Positions 37,749-48,769 of a stretch of 64,000 nucleotides of DNA are shown here, one piece after another. Both the position numbers and the translations under genes were made by a program. Positions within the stretch are counted from its first letter, which is position 1, and each line of letters starts with the position of its first letter. The notes under the pieces were generated by a model, which saw only the letters and a program-made list of their open reading frames with translations, was not told where the DNA came from and ran no database searches. The DNA is taken from assembly GCA_009103225.1 (NCBI GenBank), contig RHPI01000026.1:696465-760464 (forward strand). The letters are read 5' to 3'. Origin of the DNA: Chlorokybus atmophyticus. Taxonomy: Eukaryota > Streptophyta > Chlorokybophyceae > Chlorokybales > Chlorokybaceae.

Positions 37749-39480
37749 TCAGGTTCTTCCACTGTGTGGGAGACCGTTGATGCGGCAGTTATCACACCCA
37801 TACTCCCACAGAGGCACCTTGTCAAATGGAGGGTCAAGGCAGTAACAGTGCATGCCTTGGTTGCAGCCTTCGCATAACAGCATCACCGGGTCATTGTCGG
37901 CATTGCCACATTTCTCGCAGCGGGTGCTTCGCAGGGGGGGTCGCGGGTGCTGGATCTTGCCGAAGCCAGCAATGTGGGGAAGATGATAGGGCGCGCAGTT
38001 CACCATGTTGTCCTTCATGCATTCGCCTTGTTGTCCCACAAGGTCCAGTACCCCTGTGGGATACACCTTATAGACAGCGCGCCCGGCGGAGGTGTTGAGG
38101 GTGTCGTGTGTAGTCGCCATGCGGTAGACGAAGTCTCCTCGCTGGAAGCGGCGTTCCCGCTCCTTGTAGAAACTGCTGCGCACACGCTCGTAGCAAAGCG
38201 TGTCGCAGTGCTGAGCGATGCGCAAGCTGTGGAAGGCTATGGGGACTGTGCTCGAACGGCGCTCTGCGCACTGTCGGATCACGCAGTATCTTGTCGGGGT
38301 TGTTGAGAGTGCCCACCACTTTGTCGACCTCCTGCTGTGCGCGCGAAAGAGCAATGGCTGCCTTCCGAACAGCAAATAGTACGGGCTGTACTCCCGTAGT
38401 GCTGTTTGCTTGGATACTTGGACACTCGGTACCCCAGTGCTACCCATGAGAGGTGGTCATCCCATGTGATCTTCTCGTAGTCGAGGACGTACTTGCGCAA
38501 AATCTTCTTGATGGTCTGCACGCTTAGCGAGGCCATTGGCTTGTGGATCGTCACGTGACGTACGGCGATGGTCGATGAAGCATCTGTCCATGAGCTTATT
38601 GAAGGCTCCTCTGAACTCCGTACCTTGGTCGGTGATGACTTCAGCACAGCTGCCGAAGCGTTCGAGTACATGGGAGAGGAAAGCCTGGGCTACTCCCTCG
38701 CTGCTCTTGTCGGGCAGGGGCACTAGCTCCACCCACTTGGAGAAGTGCTCGATGATGACGAGGATGTAGCGGTTGCCTTGTGCTGAAGGCGATAAGTCCC
38801 CGAAGATGTCCAGTCCCCAGCGGTAGAACAGTCCCGAGATGGGGAGGGATGCAAGGTGGCGTTGCGCATATTGAGGCTCGCGCGGACCATGTAACAGTAC
38901 TGACAATTGCTGACGAACTCGCGCACCTGTTTGTGCACCCCATACCAGTACTGAGTTCTAACCAGACTGGCCGTGCGCTTGACACAGAAGTGTCCGAGCT
39001 CGATGTGAAGGGTAGCGATGATGCCTTCTCGCGCGGCTGATGTTTGGACCTCCCTGTCCTCATTCTGTATCCGTCGATACAGCTTGTCGTCGGCCCAGCG
39101 ATAGCGCTGAGTGCGTTGACCGACGCGGTCCTTCTCGCGTGTGCTCATGCCTGTTGGACATTGTCTGGTCCGGAGCAGTGCGAGGGATGGCTTGTCAAGC
39201 CAGATGTCATGTCGTGTATCGGTGGGTGCCAACTCCTCATCGTCCACCTGGGTCGGCGGTGAGCGCTTCCGCTGATAAGGGGTTGGTAAAGGTGACGGTG
39301 AGCCCGAGAGAAGGCACGTCCTCGTTTGCTGCTGCCTCAGTGGCCTGGGTCTTGCGTCCTGATCTTAGCGCAGCAACAGCGAACATGGCCGCTACACCTG
39401 GAGGTGCGGCTGCAGGACCCAACTCGTGTCGGGCTTCTGTCGCATTGTTGGTGCTGAGGTGGGGGTTGCGACTATCGTTC
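37749..39480 (-). pseudogene. Gypsy integrase with C-terminal PHD finger
   Basis: Minus-strand fragments in three frames. The HHCC zinc-binding N-terminus (LHIELGHF, NCQYC) is at about 38900-39010; the core has WGLDIFGDL (first Asp) and VITDQGTEFRGAF (second Asp). The expected Glu region reads QANGLAKR, with Lys for Glu, beside a one-base slip into VQTIKKILRKYV, so catalysis should be lost. The C-terminal part (37749-38447) ends in a C4HC3 PHD finger: CEKCGNADNDPVMLLCEGCN, then MHCYCLDPPF and YGCDNC. PHD fingers bind histone tails; here it occupies the place of the chromodomain of many gypsy integrases and may steer integration. The segment 39250-39480 is the linker joined to RNase H before the copia insertion. 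Confidence 0.85.
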
Positions 39481-39481
39481 G

Positions 39482-39993
39482 GAAGCTAGTGCACACATGC
39501 AGCAGGGCTAAACATGACACGCACAACACACCAGCCGCCAAGGCTTGAGCCAATAGCATTTATCAATCCTTCCTACACATGCAAAGTCCGTGTGCCTTTA
39601 TACTCTACCAGATTGCACACTCCTACTCTGGAAGATCCTTTTCCTTCTACACGAGTCTGCATCGGACGCTCTAAGCTGCACCGCATAGCTGATCCCAAGA
39701 GCTTTCCAACAAGCTATGCCACGTCTCCAGCAACTAAGTTCTCAGAAAATTCTAATACTTCTACCGGAGCTCTGGACTGTTCGCCAGACTGTTCGCCAGA
39801 CTGTTCCAGAGCTCCAAGTCCGGAAACCTCGAGCGTCCTTTATTAAACTATGCAGATATTGAGCTTTAGACTCACAACTGCTCTATATCAGACCTCTTAC
39901 TGCAACTGCAACGTGCACAAGGTCTTTACCATTTCTTAGCACTCGATGCCTGTGTCTGTCGAGGTCGAGCTAACTGGACGTCATTTCTTAATA
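39482..39993 (-). repeat. C1 copia LTR, 3' copy
   Basis: Matches 46807-47310 with scattered changes (shared CACCAGCCGCCAAGGCTTGA, ACCGGAGCTCTGGACTGTTC). A CAGACTGTTCGC triplet-like duplication is longer here than in the right copy. Ends are uncertain by a few bases. Confidence 0.85.
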
Positions 39994-40017
39994 CTCCCAC
40001 GCAGGCAGCTTGACTAT

Positions 40018-40485
40018 TGTAGGTTTGGACACTATTGAACATGCATGGAGTTGGTGCAAGCACAAGCACACACACTCTACCAGAGCATACACACAAGGCT
40101 GATCCAAAAAGGCTTTTCAAGGATTACAACAAAGTCACACCGCGGGCTTTTGTACCCGCCAATTCTGCACCTGTCTACTCTAGCAGTCACCACGACTTCT
40201 ACACTCAACCGATTCCTGCACTTTAAGTTGCACCACGTGGCTACTTGCAAGAGCTTTCCAACTAGCTATAACACGCGCCATACAATAATGCAACCACCGA
40301 GCTACAACGTTTCTTCTACAGCGCCTTGAAGTCTCCAGACTCCGGACTCGACTCCGCGCCTTAGACCTTCTCGACTGAAGTCCTCGCCTGGACCTTTCTC
40401 GACTGGCACCTTCTCGCGCCTGAATCTTCTCGCGGCTGTTCTTATCCACAAGGCGAGCTAACCGGATACAAGAATATCCTTAACA
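40018..40485 (-). repeat. C2 copia LTR, copy 1
   Basis: Shares CATGCATGGAGTTGGTGCAA, ACCAGAGCATACACACAAG and CCTTCTCGCGCCTGAATCTT with 42975-43437 and 45575-46025. On the minus strand it starts TGTTAAGG, directly after the RNase H end and a purine-rich tract. Begins TG and ends CA. Confidence 0.9.
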
Positions 40486-40502
40486 TCGACCCAAGCTCCT
40501 AC

Positions 40503-42972
40503 TCAAACACAAATGCCAAGACCAGCACAGCATGCCTTGAACTTCACTGGTGATAGTGCCTTCGTCATGAAGTCCGCGAGCATGTCTTCAGTCTTGCAAT
40601 ACGAGAAGGCAACCTCCTTTCTTGTGACTCCGTCTCGCACAAAATGATGCATGACGTCAATGTGCTTCGTGCGTGAAAAAGCGATTCGGTGCTTTAGCAA
40701 TTTGATGGCGCCTTGATTGTCGCAGTTGATTGTGATGCAAACCATGGGATGCTCCAGATCCGCCATTAGCTTGCGAAGCCATAATGCTTCCTTCACCGCT
40801 GCCATGTACTCCGCTTCTGATGTAGATGCCGCTGTAATTGGCTGCAGCCTGCTGTTCCAGCTCACAACTCCTCCGTTGAGTATGAACACATAGCTTGTAG
40901 TAGACCTTCTGCTGTCGAGGTCCCCAGCAAAGTTCGAGTCGCAATAGCCTATCAGCTCAGTGTCGCCGCGACCACACTTGATGCCAACAATAGCGCTTCC
41001 CGCCACATAGCGTAGTATCCCCATTACAGCCCTCCCGTGCTCAATCGACGGTGCAAACATGTAGCGAGCAAGGACTCCAACAGCATGTGCAATGTCTGGA
41101 CGCGTACACACTGCCGAATAGAGCATGCTGCCTACCAGCTCACCGTAAGGGTATTGAACCTTGTTAAGTACCTCTCCCTCCTTTGCCTTGACGAGGTTGG
41201 TACCGATCGCCAGTGGTGTAGACTTGGTCTTTGCCTCAGTTAATCCAAACTTGGCAACCAGTCTCTTTACCATCCGCGCTTGGCTGATCTTCATAGTGCG
41301 CGCCGCTCTGTTGCGCTCAACGTATCCATTTGCACACTCGCCACGTGTGCCTTATGAAAATCAGGTGCGCTTTTTTTCCCTCTCAGGATCTGCGAGTTGA
41401 CTGGTGCTGATATTGCTCCACATTGCTAGCCTCAGTCAAGTCATGCTCATCCACAGGATGACTGCCGCGCCTTTTGTCTCCACAACCTCAGGAAACTCTT
41501 GCGCCCGTGCGTTGTTATCCTCAGGGTAGAAGCCAGCTTCAAGATGTGATGAACCCTCATGGAACACCACCTTTCTGCTTGCAATGACCTTCGTCTTTTG
41601 CTCTAGCAGGATACGGTACGCCTTGAAACCAGGTTCATAGCCATCGAAGACTCCCTTCTTGCTAACTGGCTCCAACTTGTGCCTGAGTTGCTTGGGCACC
41701 AGTGCATATGCAATGCACCCGAACACACGCATGCCACTCACATCTATTGCAGAGCCGTAGAAAAGCTCCCACGGTGTCTTCTTCTATTTAAAACTCACAG
41801 GTGACCGATAGCGTATGTAATTGGCGGTGAGAACAGCTTCACTCCACACACTGTCTTTTAGCTGACTATCGTTGAGCATAGCGCGTACACGCTCTATCGT
41901 TGTCCTGTTTAGACGCTCAGCCGCTCCATTCTGCTGCGGTGTATAGGGTGTCGTTGTCTTGCAGCGTATGCCGTTCGTGGCGAAGTACTCCTTCAACTCG
42001 TTGTTGACGTACTCCCCTCCTCGATCGCTCCGCATCGCTTTTACCTTCTTGCCAGACTGCGTTGCCAGCAATGCCACAAAAGTGCGAACAGCTGCAGCAA
42101 TTTCTGACTTCAACTTTAAAGAAAGGATGACAGAAAGCTTGCTGTAGTCGTAAAAAAAAATCGCAAAGTACATTATCCCTCCCTTGCTATAACGCGCATA
42201 GGCCCGCAAACATCCATGTCCACCAATCTACCAGGATGCCGACTATGCGAGGCAGATGGCGGGAAAGGCATGCAATGCTTTGCCATCACACATGGTTCAC
42301 AATGCACACCCGATGCAGCCTCGAAATCCGCCTTTTTAAGGTTGATGCCATTGACCATGCCTTCAGAGACCAGCCGAGAGGGATTGCCGTAGCTCAGGTG
42401 CCCAAATCGGCGGTGCCATAGCTCCGCAGTCTCCTTCTCTTTCATCGCACAGGCTTGCGCATGACGAGGTTGGTTCACCAGGTAGAAGCTTCAATGCTTA
42501 GTGCCTTCCATGCAAACGACCCCATCTAGCCAAACCTCACAGCGTCCATTCTCGAACACAATTTTAGCTCCCACGCGCTCAGCGGTCAACACACTAAACA
42601 GACTTTCAGCAGCCCCAAGAACGTGCAACACCTCTCGCAACATGACTTCCCTCAAACTGTCACCAACATGGCATTGCAATCTGACTATGCCAATGCCAAT
42701 GCCCTTTGGCACCTGACCATCAAAGCCTTCCACCATGATTGGATGAGTCAGCTTTGTGTAGCCCTCCAGCAACTCCGCATGAGGGGTAATGTATCTGTCG
42801 CAGCCAGAGTCGATCACCCAGCCTCCATATGCATGATGTCGTCTCAATGCTGCAGCAAATGCGACCGACTTCTCCTTGTCGCCGCCATTGCTGGTGCTTG
42901 CGCCTTTCTCCCAATGACGCTTGGTGCAGTTTCCGCTGATATGCCCAACCACTCCACAGGTATGACAAGTCT
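40503..42972 (-). pseudogene. Copia pol remnant: zinc knuckle, protease, integrase, RNase H
   Basis: In minus-strand order: CCHC knuckle (CHTCGVVGHISGNC) and protease active site GGWVIDSGC (42972-42491); GAG-pre-integrase ELWHRRFGHLSYGN and DVCGPM (42478-42173); integrase core with MRSDRGGEYVNNELKEYF and PQQNGAAERLNRTTIERV (42209-41784), keeping Asp and Glu; MRVFGCIAYALVPKQLRHKL (41741-41436); and reverse transcriptase tail plus RNase H (41340-40503: SMLYSAVCTRPDIAHAVGVL, YCDSNFAGD, STSEAEYMA, DNQGAIKLL). The reverse transcriptase core with YVDD is deleted between about 41436 and 41340, and gag is deleted at the LTR, so it is non-autonomous. Confidence 0.9.
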
Positions 42973-42974
42973 AT

Positions 42975-43437
42975 TGAGATTTGGACACTACTGATCATGC
43001 ATGGAGTTGGTGCAAGCACAAGCACACACACTCTACCAGAGCATACACACAAGTCTGATCAAAAAAGGCTTTCCAAGGATTACAACAAAGTCACACCGCG
43101 GGCTTTTACACCCGCCAGTGCTGCACCTGTCTACTCTAGAAGTCACCACAACTTCTACACTCAACCAATTCTTGCGCTATAAGTTGCACCACGTAGCTAC
43201 TTTTAAGAGCTTTCAACAAGCTGTGACATGCGCCATACAATGTAACCACCGAGCTACAACGTTTCTTTTGTAGCGCCTGGAAGTCTGCAGACTTTGGACT
43301 CAAATCCGCTCATGGAACCTTCTCGACTGAAGTCCTCGCCTGGACCTTTCTCGACTGGCACCTTCTCGCGCCTGAATCTTCTCGCGGCTGTTTTTATCCA
43401 CAGGGCGAGCTGACCGGATACAAGAATATCCTCAACA
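42975..43437 (-). repeat. C2 copia LTR, copy 2 (shared middle LTR)
   Basis: Lies between two different copia interiors (40503-42972 and 43438-45165) and serves as an end of both, as expected after recombination between tandem copies. On the minus strand starts TGTTGAGG and is preceded by the tract GCCCGCGTGGGAG. Confidence 0.9.
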
Positions 43438-45165
43438 CTCCCACGCGGGCAGCTTGGCCTTTAACACCTCAAATGCCAACTCCTTGCGTACTCATGCGCG
43501 ACGAACTCCCATGCCATCATTTGCTCTTCCCATCATCGTAAAGACACTTCCCGCACCTCTCATGAGCGCCTCCTTGAAGCTCTTCACTTGCACACCCTTG
43601 TTGCAACTGTTGGTCATTTACATGTCTCTCCCACGTGCTCACTCTTGGCAACATTTTGCACAATACCACCACCATGCTCCTCCTTCTTGTCCTTGCTAAT
43701 GCTAACGCCTGCTTCAGCTCTCACGGGCTCCGGGACTGCATCTTTAGCCTTCTTGACACCATCAGCAACCTCCACACGTGGAATCACTCCACCACTCGCA
43801 TGTGACGCGCTCTTGGTCACCATCACTTAAGCTCCCGCTCCCTTTTCAGCAACAGGCACAACATGCGCCTTCTTCTTCATCTTCTTCACATCCGGTGCTA
43901 ACTTGGACACCTCCACCTTGGTATTCTTGTGCATCTCCGCACCCTTGACCTCTTTGATGATGTAGAGCCCTCCAACATTGATGCCAACCAACTCTATGAC
44001 ACCACGCAGCACTACCCTTCCTATGTCCACTAAGCACTGTCACAGCACCAACTCTCGCCGCAATGAGCACAGAGAATAGGCTACCCTTTAGCCCTGGGAC
44101 ATACGGTACCTCTAAACTACACTTGCCTCGTCCTTCCTCCAACCTGGGATAGGATCTTCGCTTCTCCTACACCAACAGCAAGCACCTCCGTCTTGCCAAA
44201 CTTCACCTTGATTGGCTTCTCCAAGACCTTGTACTTCGCTAACTTCTCACGATCACCCGTCATATGCATCGTGCAACCCGAGTCCAGCACCCAACCAGCT
44301 GCCTCACCATCCGTTGATGCATAAAAGGCAATAGGCGTCTCTTGAACACGTCCTGTCATGGCATGATGCTTTTCTCCACCGCGCTCCTCTTCGTGCTGCT
44401 TCCTCATTGAGCAATGCACCCTGATGTGGCCCTTCTTCCCGCAATATTAGCAGACCCTGTCACTTTTGGACGCTCCACCACCACTACCACCGCCACCATC
44501 ACCACTAAAACGCCCAGACCCATGCTGAAAATGATCAGCACCTCTTCCTGAAGTTGCATCGCAGAGAAAGTCGTCGCCTCCGGGCCTTCCTCAAGCTTCT
44601 TCGCCAGCCTTGACTCCACCTGCAGCAATCTTGGAACCATCTCGTCCACCGTGGGTTCTGCCTCCAGGCCCTCCAAGATCGTGATCACCGTGTCATAGTC
44701 TTCAGGCAACCCAGACAGTACTTGCCACACCAACTCGGACTCTTTCACCTCATAGCCAACGCCTTGAAGGTCCTTCTGCAACTCTCGTGCACGCGACACA
44801 TACTTGATAATAGGCTCCGCTGCTCCTTGCTTCTTCAACCCAGCAAGCTCTCTCTTCAGCTGCACCTTCCTCGCGCTATTCTTCGCCTTAAAGTGCGATG
44901 CCAACTTCTCCCAAGCTTCTCGTGCCATCTTGCAGCCGTCCACCAACACCAAGTGAAGGTCCTTCATATTGAGGCCGATCAGGGCAAGCGCTCTCCCACT
45001 TTGTTGCTTCCACACCGTGCTCTGCCTCATGGGATCTGCTTCCTCCGTATCCACGTACTCCCATAGGTCTTTGTGCACCAGCAACATCTTCATGTGCACG
45101 CTCCATGTGTTGTAGTTGTCCACGTCCAAAGGCTATACGGTCACCTTGTCGTAGTTGGTTGCCAT
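43438..45165 (-). pseudogene. Copia gag-protease remnant
   Basis: From 45165 on the minus strand: MATNYDKVTV, a stop, then DVDNYNTWSVHMKMLLVHKD and a copia-type gag of about 240 residues (LVWQVLSGLPEDYDTVITIL, RLLQVESRLAKKLEEGPEA) to 44404; protease with AAGWVLDSGCTMHMTGDREK (about 44310); VPYVPGLKGSLFSVLIAARV. It breaks up after about 43830. Its protease differs clearly from that at 42491-42952, so two copia lineages are present. Confidence 0.85.
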
Positions 45166-45265
45166 CTTCCAGGACTCAACCCAACCTCACAAGACTCAGC
45201 TAGAACTCCTTGCCTAGCCAACTGCCGTTATCACGCCTTTAGACACTTGCTAGACCAGCGTAGTG

Positions 45266-45278
45266 TGGGCCCATAACC
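45266..45278 (-). promoter_or_regulatory. Copia primer-binding site, initiator tRNA-Met
   Basis: TGGGCCCATAACC on the plus strand equals part of the anticodon stem-loop of eukaryotic initiator tRNA-Met, so the element's RNA strand pairs with it. Internal (half-tRNA) priming of this type is known for Drosophila copia. It sits three bases from the LTR end. Confidence 0.8.
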
Positions 45279-45558
45279 TATTGAGATTTGGACACTATTG
45301 ATCATGCATGGAGTTGGTGCAAGCACAAGCACACACACTCTACCAGAGCATACACACAAGGCTGATGCAAAAAGGCTTTCTAAGGATTACAACTAAGTCA
45401 CACCGCGGGCTTTTATACCCCGCCAATTCTCGGTCACCTTGTCGTAGTTGGTTGCCATCTTCCAGGACTCAACCCAACCTCACAAGACTCAGCTAGAACT
45501 CCTTGCCTAGCCAACTGCCATTATCACGTCTTTAGACACTTGCTAGACCAGCGTAGTG

Positions 45559-45571
45559 TGGGCCCATAACC
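45559..45571 (-). promoter_or_regulatory. Second copia primer-binding site copy
   Basis: Identical TGGGCCCATAACC, 293 bases from the first, beside the full LTR at 45575. It is the functional-looking copy in the duplication. Confidence 0.8.
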
Positions 45572-45574
45572 TAT

Positions 45575-46025
45575 TGAGATTTGGACACTATTGATCATGC
45601 ATGGAGTTGGTGCAAGCACAAGCACACACACTCTACCAGAGCATACACACAAGGCTGATCCAAAAAGGCTCTCTAAGGATTACAACTAAGTCACACCGCG
45701 GGCTTTTATACCCGCCAATTCTGCACCTGTCTACTCTAGAAGTCACCACGACTTCTACACTCAACCGATTCCTGCACTTTAAGTTGCACCACGTAGCTAC
45801 TTACAAGAGCTTTCTAACAAGCTATAACACGCGCCATACAATGATGTAACCACCGAGCTACAACGTTTCTTCTATAGCACCTGGAAGTCTCCAGACTCCG
45901 GACTCAAATCCGCGCCTAGAACTTTGTCGACTGAAGGCCTCACCTGGACCTTTCTCGACTGGCACCTTCTCGCGGCTATTTTCATCCACAGGGCGAGTTG
46001 ATTGGATATAAAAATATCTTCAATA
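45575..46025 (-). repeat. C2 copia LTR, copy 4 (5' LTR)
   Basis: Full-length relative of 40018-40485; lacks a short segment near 45985. It abuts the C1 gag remnant, marking the insertion border. Confidence 0.9.
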
Positions 46026-46029
46026 AAGT

Positions 46030-46780
46030 CAGCTTGCTATGTGGATTCCCACCACGACTTGTGGTCTTGTTGTTATTGCCAGTTCTCCGCTGCTTGTTGT
46101 GTGCTCCAGACTTTTCTTTGTTGTAGAAAGCCACTGCATCTGCGTGATCCTCCTTCCTGCTCTACGGTGAGTAGCTTGGGCAGCACATCGTCCAAGGTTA
46201 GGACCGATGACGACGTCTCTAGTAGAGTAAAGACCACTTGAAACTCAGATGGTAGTCTGGCCTGTACAGCCAGTACCACGTCCTCCTCCTCCACTTTGTT
46301 GCCAACAACCATGAGGTCCGCCAAGAGATCCCTTGCACGTGCCACATATTTTGTGAACGGATGGAGTTCAGCTGCTTCTTCAGGGTCAGCTTCCTTGCGT
46401 TGAATCTAGCCTGGTACAGGGATGCAAGTTTTTTTCCAAGCTTGCTTACCATGCTCACATGCAGACAGCATGGGAAACTGATGCGTTTTCAACACTATCA
46501 AAGCCTGCGCCTGTAATGAACTCTCAAGCCAAACAAAGTGCTCCTGGTTGTGGTGCTGTCGCCTTCGGATCCGCATACTTCACACTTTCTTGTGTATCAG
46601 CAACGCCTTTATCTCCACACACCAGATATTATTAGTTGTCGGTGTCCAGCTTTGCAATTTGCCCCTTGCCGTAGCTAGTTTCCATCTTGGTTGAATGCGC
46701 CTCTCCAGCCAGTCAACACTCAGGACTATGCTAGAAACACAGCTACCAGTGTACCACGCTTCCACTAACTCGCACTCTTC
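46030..46780 (-). pseudogene. C1 copia gag remnant
   Basis: Minus-strand pieces NIWCVEIKALLIHKKVWS, LGKKLASLYQARFNARKLTL, ARDLLADLMVVGNKVEEEDV and LTLDDVLPKLLTVEQEG follow the usual copia gag (UBN2-like) order, with frameshifts between them. Confidence 0.75.
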
Positions 46781-46806
46781 ACGCGTAGAGTGGGCGCATA
46801 ACCTAT

Positions 46807-47310
46807 TGTTTTGAAGCTGGTGCACACATGCAGCAGGGCTAAGCATGACACGCACAACACACCAGCCGCCAAGGCTTGAGCCAATAGCAATCACTATTCC
46901 TTCCTACACATGCAAAGTCCGTGTGCCTTTATACTCTACCAGCTTGCACACTTCTACTGGAAGATCCTTGTCCTTCTACACGCGTCTGTATCAAACGCCC
47001 TAAGTTGCACCGCGTAGCTGACTTCAAGAGCTTTCCAACTAGTTATGCCATGTCTCCACCAACTAAGTTCTTAAAAAGTTCTACTACTTCTACCGGAGCT
47101 CTGGACTGTTCGCCAGACTGTTCCCGAGCTCCAAGTCCGGCGTCTTCGAGCGTCCTTCATTAGACTATGCAGATATCGAGCTCTAGACTCACAACTGCTC
47201 GATATCATTCCTCTTACTGCAATTGCAACGTGCACAAGGTCGTAACCATTCCTTAGCACTCGATGCCTTCGTCTGTCGAGGTCGAGCTGACTGGACGTCA
47301 CTCGTTAATA
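46807..47310 (-). repeat. C1 copia LTR, 5' copy
   Basis: Partner of 39482-39993. Minus-strand end AAAACA followed by ATAGGTTATG of the primer-binding site. Its outer end abuts the gypsy RNase H stop region at 47310. Confidence 0.85.
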
Positions 47311-48600
47311 GCGGCTAAAGCCGTCTGCGTCTTGATTGGACAGGCTTGTTCGAAGCTCCACCTCAAAGTTATACTGCTGCAGTAGTAGTGCCCACCGTGC
47401 CAGCTTGCCTGTTAGGTGCTGGTCATCAGCCATTTCAGTGGTTGGTGGTCGGTGATCAGATGGATATGTCGTTCAAACAGAAAGGGGCGGAAGAAGAAGA
47501 TGACCCATACAACAGCGAGCCCCCCCTTGTAGCTGCTGTAATTGGCCTCAGCGCTATTATTGCTGCGGCTGGCATACGACACTACGCGCTCCTTCTTTTT
47601 GTCATTGTGCTGCATGAGCACTGCTCCATGCCGAGCTTGCTCCAATCTGTGTGCAGGATGAATGACCTATCGTAGTTAGGTCGCTGAAGAATGGGAGCTG
47701 TGGTGAGTCGGAGCTTCAGCTCCTTGAAGGCCTCTTGTTGTGCCTCCTTCCACAGGAACTCCGTGTCCTTTCACAGCTTGTCACAACGGTTGAGTGGCCG
47801 CGCGGGCTTTGCAAAGTCCTTGACGAAACGTCTATAGTAGTTGGCAAGGTCGAGGAAAGCACGCAGTTGCGTGAGATCTGTGGGGGCAAAGATGGCCATT
47901 GGTGCCTCCACCTTGCTCTGCTGTACATACACACCGTGAGGCACAATCATGTGCCCTAGGTAAGGTACCTTGTGGGTAAAGAAGGTGCACTTGTCGGGGT
48001 GCACCGTTATCCCTACTTCCTTCAGTCTCTGTAGCACCTCCTCGATATGCCTGAGATGCTCCTCATTGCTGCGACTAAAAATGAGGATGTCGTCGATGTA
48101 GCAGCGTGCGAAGTCCAATCCCTTGACGGCTTTGTCCATGACGCGCTGAAACTTGGCAGGGGGAAGGAGCATTCTTCAGTCCGAAGGGCATGACCTTCCA
48201 CTGGTACAGCTGGTTGCCCTGGCAGGAGGTCTTGTGCTTGTCCTCCTCCTTAATGGCAATCTGGTTGTACCCTTGGCGCATGTCAAGGATACTGAAGACT
48301 GTACAGTTCCCTACATCATCAAAGATACCATTTGCAGTAGGCAATGGATACATGTCTTGCTGTTGAGGGGGCGGTTACCGCATATACGCCGGTTTGTCCA
48401 GTTGCCTGCTAACTCCTTCTTCATGGGCATGACGGTCGCGGCCGCAAAATTCGATGTGGACTCCTCGATCAGGCCTGCATGTAACAAAGCCTTGCACCTC
48501 TGCTCCACCAAGTCTTCTTCCAACTTGGAGAGTCCGTATCAACATCGGAACACCCGTTCGGTGTCCACCAACTTGATGTCTATCAGGTAAACTGAGCAGC
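47311..48600 (-). pseudogene. Gypsy reverse transcriptase and RNase H
   Basis: Minus strand: CKALLHAGLIEESTSNFAAA, MYPLPTANGIFDDVGNCTVF, SILDMRQGYNQIAIKEEDKH, VMPFGLKNAP, then KFQRVMDKAVKGLDFARCYI-DDIL (YIDD catalytic site at about 48090-48100), VPYLGHMIVPHGVYVQQSKV, FLDLANYYRRFVKDFAKPAR, RNase H part VVSYASRSNNSAEANYSSYK and LITDHQPLKWLM, ending LTGKLARWALLLQYNFEVEL and DADGFSR. At least three frameshifts and stops break it. Confidence 0.9.
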
Positions 48601-48769
48601 TGCCCACCTCCTTCACGCTGAAGCTAAACTGTCCCTACTTGTCGGGGAGAGCCCCGAGTTGTTCTCGTGTTTAGCTTGTAGCCAGCGGTCTAATGGCATG
48701 GGACCAAGAGGTAGCATTGGCGACCACTGGAATGACCTCCACAATGACTGTTGCCTGCTCCTCCATGTG

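Larger units (their letters stand above)
45139..45724. repeat. 293-bp tandem duplication of copia leader and LTR edge
   Basis: 45139-45431 is repeated at 45432-45724. Each unit holds the gag start region, leader, primer-binding site and the first 150 or so bases of a C2 LTR (45282-45430 in the truncated copy). Confidence 0.9.
39482..47310 (-). mobile_element. Ty1/copia element C1 with nested copia C2 copies
   Basis: Bounded by LTRs of about 510 bases (39482-39993 and 46807-47310). Next to the right LTR is a primer-binding site, TGGGCGCATAACC (46791-46803), one base off the initiator tRNA-Met anticodon-arm match, then a gag remnant (46780-46030). The remainder of C1 has been replaced by C2-type copia elements (40018-46025). 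It sits inside the gypsy element, so it is younger than that element. Confidence 0.8.
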
